Origin: JAVVHH01 sp964613945
Lineage (GTDB): Bacteria > Pseudomonadota > Alphaproteobacteria > Acetobacterales > Acetobacteraceae
Direction: 5' to 3'
Assembly: GCA_964613945.1 (NCBI GenBank)
Contig: CAZTJC010000006.1
Span: 1 to 64,000 of the forward strand
DNA: 64,000 nucleotides
Numbering within the stretch: position 1 is the first letter of the stretch; every line of letters starts with the position of its first letter. Under the pieces are notes generated by a model that ran no database searches, was not told the DNA's origin, and saw nothing but the letters and a program-made list of their open reading frames with translations. The translations under genes were made by a program, and so were the position numbers. Of this stretch, positions 60,844 to 64,000 are shown piece by piece.

Positions 60844-63083
60844 CGCGGAGGCACGCCGGGGATGGCATTGTCGCCGGGGGGCGGGAGCGGCGCCGGGTCG
60901 AGGAAGCGGCGGACGACGTTTTCGGTCAGGCGGCTGCATGGGTTGTCATAGTCGTGGCAGGACAGGGTGCAGACCCAGGCGATCGAGCCGGTGCTGAACA
61001 CGCCGCCGCCGTTGGCCGTCGGCATGAATATCAGGTCAGCGCGCACCTGCGCGTTCTGGTCGCCCATGATGCCGCGGTGCAGGGTGCGGACTTCCTCGGG
61101 CGTCGGCGTGCCGCCGTAGCCGAGCCGGTCGGCGGTGGCGAGCCAGACCAGACCCGGTGGCGAACCCAGCGTCGGCTCCACCCGGTCGACCTCGATGCCG
61201 GCGGCGCCGCCGCCGCGCAGGCCAAAATCGCCGAGCGGCGCATCGAGATCGAGCCCGGCGGTGAGCCAAGCCATCGCATGATCATGGGCGCCGGCGAGCC
61301 AGCGATAGGGATAGGACCGCGTGAATACCTGGCCATCGAAGCCGACACCGACCACGCGCTGCGGCGGCCGGCCGTTGTTGCGCCATGTGCCGGAGGGCTC
61401 GCCAGTGAATTGTAGCGCGTGCTCGCCCGCCTCGCCTTCCCAGGTGCGTAGGCCGTTCATGCCGCGACGCATCTCCAGGACGTGCGGGCCGGCAGGGTCG
61501 AAGCCGATGCGCCAGTAGAAGCCGTTGCCGCCGAGATACATATGCCGCCCGCCGCCACGCCCGTAGGCGTCGAAGGCGTCGAGCATCTCGCGGCTGATGT
61601 ATTCGGGGTGCGAACCCGTGATCACGCAGGTATAGGGGGCTAGCACCTGTAGCCCGCTACCGTGGATATCCTCGTCGGTGACGATGTCGTAATCGAAGCC
61701 TTTTTGTTCCAGCCAGTCGATCAGGTGCGTGTCGTTGCCATAATTGAACACGGCGCCGCGCGGGCGGAAGCTGAGCAGCGGACGGCGGGCCGAGGCGATG
61801 CACCAGCCGCTGCCGTCGCTATGCGTGTCATAGGTCGAGAGGCCAACTTCGCGATGCGATTGAATATAGGCGTCATCGGGCGAGAGGGCGATCAGGCCCT
61901 CGAGCATAACTTCGGCGTGCACCTGGTCGAGGCGGAGCGCGGAGTTCGCGTAGGCGAGGAAGGTGGCGGTACTGGCGACGAAGGCGAGCTTGGCGCGGGG
62001 GCGGCCGATCTCGGCGCGAACGAAGAAGGAGACGTAGCTTTCGACCGGGGTGCCTGCGAAGTCAGCAGTGAGACGGAGAGCGTAGAAGCCGCTGCGCCAG
62101 TCGGCAGGAATTTCGAGCTGAAGCGTGGGAGCCCAGCCGGCATCGGACATGTCGTCGGAGTGGAAATGGATGGCGCCGTAATGCTGGGGAGCCTCGGTCC
62201 AGCGCTCGCTGGTGCCGTTCCAGTTGACGCCGGTCATCCCACGGGTCGGGGTTTGATGCAGCACACCGTCGAGACGGTTGACGGAGCGGTCGTGGATGGT
62301 GCGGGTCGGGATGCCGACCGAGAAATCCCAGGCGGCGATCAGGGCCGGGTCGGTGATGTCGGGCTCGGCGAGCGCGCGCATGGCGTCCGGCTCGAGGGCG
62401 GCGGCATAGAGGCGGGGACGATCGATTTTGCCGTCGAAGTGACCGGCCGCGGGGTCGCCATGGGCGGCCAGGGTCAGGGCGACGGCGGGGGGCCAGGCGA
62501 TCTGGGCCGGGCCGGGCGCGCGGATGTCGGTGCTGCGGTCGCGGCCGGATTGCGGGTCGATGCTGCGGACGGTGAGGCGAAGTCGCCCGCTCGCGTCGAT
62601 GCTGCCGCCGATCAGGACCCATTCGCGCTCGAGCAACGCGTGTTCGCCGGTGACCCGGAACGATCCAACTGGTGTGGCGACAACGAACTCGGGGCGCCCC
62701 TGGTCGTCGAGGCCGAGGCGCCAGCCGGCGGTGCCGTTCCAGCGGGCAATGACCGTCTGCGCTCCCGCGTCGGGCCGGGTTGGCCAGATGCAGGCGCAGG
62801 CGGTCAGTGTAGATAGGTCGGCGAGCAATTTGGTGTCGGGCACCGTGGCGAACGAGCCGGGAAACAGCTTTTGATGGCTGAGCGAAACCGGGCCGTCGAG
62901 GCTGCTGCCAGGTGTCGTGAGCTTCAGGCCGGGGCCGGCCGGATCGGGGTCGGCACAGCGGACGCGGACAATGCTGGCTTCTGCGGCGCGCAGGGTTTCG
63001 GCAGAGAGATGAAACGCGACGGTTTCGCCGGGAGACACGATCAGCGGCCAGGCGTAGCCGAGAACGGCGGTAGAATCGATCAT
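60840..63083 (-). CDS. N,N-dimethylformamidase large subunit-like hydrolase
   Basis: This 747-residue protein matches the DmfA2-type large subunit (about 760 residues). An N-terminal beta-rich lectin-like part contains WNGTAGWRLGLDDQGRPEF and later RPRLYAAALE; the C-terminal catalytic part has FNYGNDTHLIDWLEQKGFDYD, GGNGFYWRIGFD, EMRRGMNGLRTWEGEAGEH and GRPPQRVVGVGF. Known members hydrolyse dimethylformamide to dimethylamine and formate at a mononuclear iron held by two Tyr and one Glu. The ATG at 63081-63083 overlaps the small subunit stop. The physiological amide here is unknown. Confidence 0.85.
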   Translation of the reverse strand: MIDSTAVLGYAWPLIVSPGETVAFHLSAETLRAAEASIVRVRCADPDPAGPGLKLTTPGSSLDGPVSLSHQKLFPGSFATVPDTKLLADLSTLTACACIWPTRPDAGAQTVIARWNGTAGWRLGLDDQGRPEFVVATPVGSFRVTGEHALLEREWVLIGGSIDASGRLRLTVRSIDPQSGRDRSTDIRAPGPAQIAWPPAVALTLAAHGDPAAGHFDGKIDRPRLYAAALEPDAMRALAEPDITDPALIAAWDFSVGIPTRTIHDRSVNRLDGVLHQTPTRGMTGVNWNGTSERWTEAPQHYGAIHFHSDDMSDAGWAPTLQLEIPADWRSGFYALRLTADFAGTPVESYVSFFVRAEIGRPRAKLAFVASTATFLAYANSALRLDQVHAEVMLEGLIALSPDDAYIQSHREVGLSTYDTHSDGSGWCIASARRPLLSFRPRGAVFNYGNDTHLIDWLEQKGFDYDIVTDEDIHGSGLQVLAPYTCVITGSHPEYISREMLDAFDAYGRGGGRHMYLGGNGFYWRIGFDPAGPHVLEMRRGMNGLRTWEGEAGEHALQFTGEPSGTWRNNGRPPQRVVGVGFDGQVFTRSYPYRWLAGAHDHAMAWLTAGLDLDAPLGDFGLRGGGAAGIEVDRVEPTLGSPPGLVWLATADRLGYGGTPTPEEVRTLHRGIMGDQNAQVRADLIFMPTANGGGVFSTGSIAWVCTLSCHDYDNPCSRLTENVVRRFLDPAPLPPPGDNAIPGVPPR

Positions 63084-63433
63084 GGAATCGGGCATCCGTC
63101 GGAAAGCTCTTGGCCGGTCAGCGCACGCCAGCGGCGCTTGAAGACCTCCCACTCGGCAGCTTCGAGGCTGGTGAAAATCTGGTTGGGAATCGGCTCGATC
63201 GGGGCGCCGCGGCGGCGCGGGAGGCGGGCAAGCATCCAGCGGCGGCCGGGCTCCTGGACAAGGAGGATGTAGCGGCCGCCCTCCTCGGGATCGCCAGCCC
63301 AACGCATACGGTGCAGCAGCTTCTGCAAGTCGGTGCCGTGCGGCCCGCGCGGGTTGCGGCGGAACTCCTCCACGAGGTCGAGCCGGGTTGGGTCGATCTC
63401 GTAATGTGCGGCTTCGGGATAGTGAACCAGCAT
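63080..63433 (-). CDS. N,N-dimethylformamidase small subunit-like protein
   Basis: This 117-residue protein (small subunits are about 130) is translated from the ATG at 63431-63433, which overlaps the stop of the binding-protein gene (TGATG), and ends in the ATGA of the large subunit gene. The sequence PEEGGRYILLVQEPGRRWML and a C-terminal SLEAAEWEVFKRRWRALTG helix fit the family. Small and large subunits form an alpha2beta2 enzyme; the pairing here supports the large-subunit assignment. Confidence 0.82.
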   Translation of the reverse strand: MLVHYPEAAHYEIDPTRLDLVEEFRRNPRGPHGTDLQKLLHRMRWAGDPEEGGRYILLVQEPGRRWMLARLPRRRGAPIEPIPNQIFTSLEAAEWEVFKRRWRALTGQELSDGCPIP

Positions 63434-64000
63434 CAGCGGGACAGCCAATCGATCCAGCGTTCGCGCATGGCGGTGCGGTGCGCGGCGATCCAGGCATAAT
63501 CGGCGACCAGCAGGTCGGCGTAGTTGGCGGGCACGCCGGCATGGAAGCGCCGATCGGCCTCGGGGATCATGGCCGCGACCTGACGGTTGTTGCTGTCGTA
63601 GGAGACGGCATCGCCGAAAGCGAGATGCGCCTGCGGATCGGCGACGAAGAAGTTCAGGAATTGCAGCCCGTTGGCTGTATTCGGCCCACCTTTGGCGACC
63701 GACCAGTTACCGGTGTCGCGTGGCGCGTCCTTCCAGGTGAAATCGTAATCGCCGGTCTTGGCGAGCAGCACGCCGCGGCTGGAATACAACATGCTGATGA
63801 CCGCATCGCCGCCGCGCAGGATCTGCAGGGAATTGTCGCCGCTCTTCCACCAGGCGGCGACGTTTGGCTTCAGGGCGTCGAGCTTCTTGTAGGCCCGGTC
63901 GAGATCCATAGGGAACAGCTTGTCGCGCGGCACACCGTCGGCGACGAGGGCGATCAGCGGCAACCACCATTCGCGGTCGCCGGTGTCGGGCAGGGAGCGG
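63433..64000 (-). CDS. PotD-like ABC transporter binding protein (partial, N-terminus outside window)
   Basis: The last 189 codons of a periplasmic binding protein are present: TGDREWWLPLIALVADG, KKLDALKPNVAAWWKSGD, GGDAVISMLYSSRG, then NTANGLQFLNFFVADP and a C-terminal Trp-rich tail. This is the polyamine/spermidine-putrescine (PotD) type. It is coupled by TGATG to the amidase small subunit gene, so an importer for an amine or amide very probably lies just beyond the window edge. Confidence 0.82.
   Translation of the reverse strand, partial: RSLPDTGDREWWLPLIALVADGVPRDKLFPMDLDRAYKKLDALKPNVAAWWKSGDNSLQILRGGDAVISMLYSSRGVLLAKTGDYDFTWKDAPRDTGNWSVAKGGPNTANGLQFLNFFVADPQAHLAFGDAVSYDSNNRQVAAMIPEADRRFHAGVPANYADLLVADYAWIAAHRTAMRERWIDWLSR

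Noticed and set aside
1..64000. tRNA, rRNA, CRISPR array or riboswitch
   Set aside because: No cloverleaf-like gaps, spaced repeats or known aptamer cores were seen in the intergenic regions; gaps are mostly short.

Overview
The window reads like chromosome of a G+C-rich (about two thirds G+C by eye), metabolically versatile Gram-negative bacterium. Codons favour G/C in the third position, there are many periplasmic binding proteins with Sec or Tat signals, TRAP, ABC and MFS carriers, and several FCD-type GntR regulators. This suggests an alphaproteobacterium, perhaps Rhodospirillales/Acetobacteraceae or a rhizobial relative. That placement is an inference from gene style only: there is no rRNA or other marker gene here. 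No tRNA, CRISPR array or intact insertion sequence was seen.

Layout. (1) 1-6 kb: a CsoR/RcnR/FrmR-type repressor diverging from a manganese catalase across a strong TACT-N7-AGTA operator, then a taurine-pyruvate-like aminotransferase, a YdjM-type membrane protein, a GhrA-type reductase and a DadA-like FAD oxidase. (2) 6-10 kb: a PfkB kinase behind a LacI-type operator, and a three-gene sugar ABC importer lacking its ATPase. (3) 10-20 kb: two hypothetical genes, then a leftward unit of SAF-domain oxidoreductase, TRAP carrier (dctP plus fused dctQM), cupin, aldA and an FMN hydroxyacid oxidase, with a divergent LysR gene. (4) 20-23 kb: a scar-like segment with a tyrosine recombinase, a frameshifted fumC fragment, a secreted Dps-like protein and the 3' remnant of another gene. 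(5) 23-29 kb: a sugar-acid module (LgoD-like and UxaA/GarD-like enzymes, a frameshifted MFS gene, a GalB-like hydratase, MmgE/PrpD). (6) 29-34 kb: housekeeping and repair genes (dinB, SRAP peptidase, maleylacetoacetate isomerase, alpha/beta hydrolases). (7) 34-45 kb: a ten-gene rightward run of GntR, MFS, molybdenum hydroxylase large subunit, amidotransferase-like protein, PfkB kinase and a complete Opp/Dpp importer, mostly with 4-base overlaps. (8) 45-51 kb: a NitT/TauT-type importer split over a divergent promoter, with two Asp/Glu-racemase-superfamily enzymes, a GntR regulator and an SDR epimerase. (9) 51-57 kb: an alpha/beta hydrolase, an unknown protein, and an MFS / enolase-superfamily / SDR sugar-acid set. 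(10) 57-64 kb: a leftward amide/amine locus with a PotD-like binding protein (running off the edge), both subunits of a dimethylformamidase-type hydrolase, GntR, a class III aminotransferase and a flavin monooxygenase.

The general logic is scavenging: repeated modules of regulator, importer and two to five oxidative or hydrolytic enzymes, each probably for a different small organic acid, sugar acid, amide or amine. The most novel-looking parts are the dimethylformamidase locus, the ten-gene overlapping operon, the TRAP/SAF-oxidoreductase/cupin/AldA unit, and three enzymes whose catalytic residues have been replaced.
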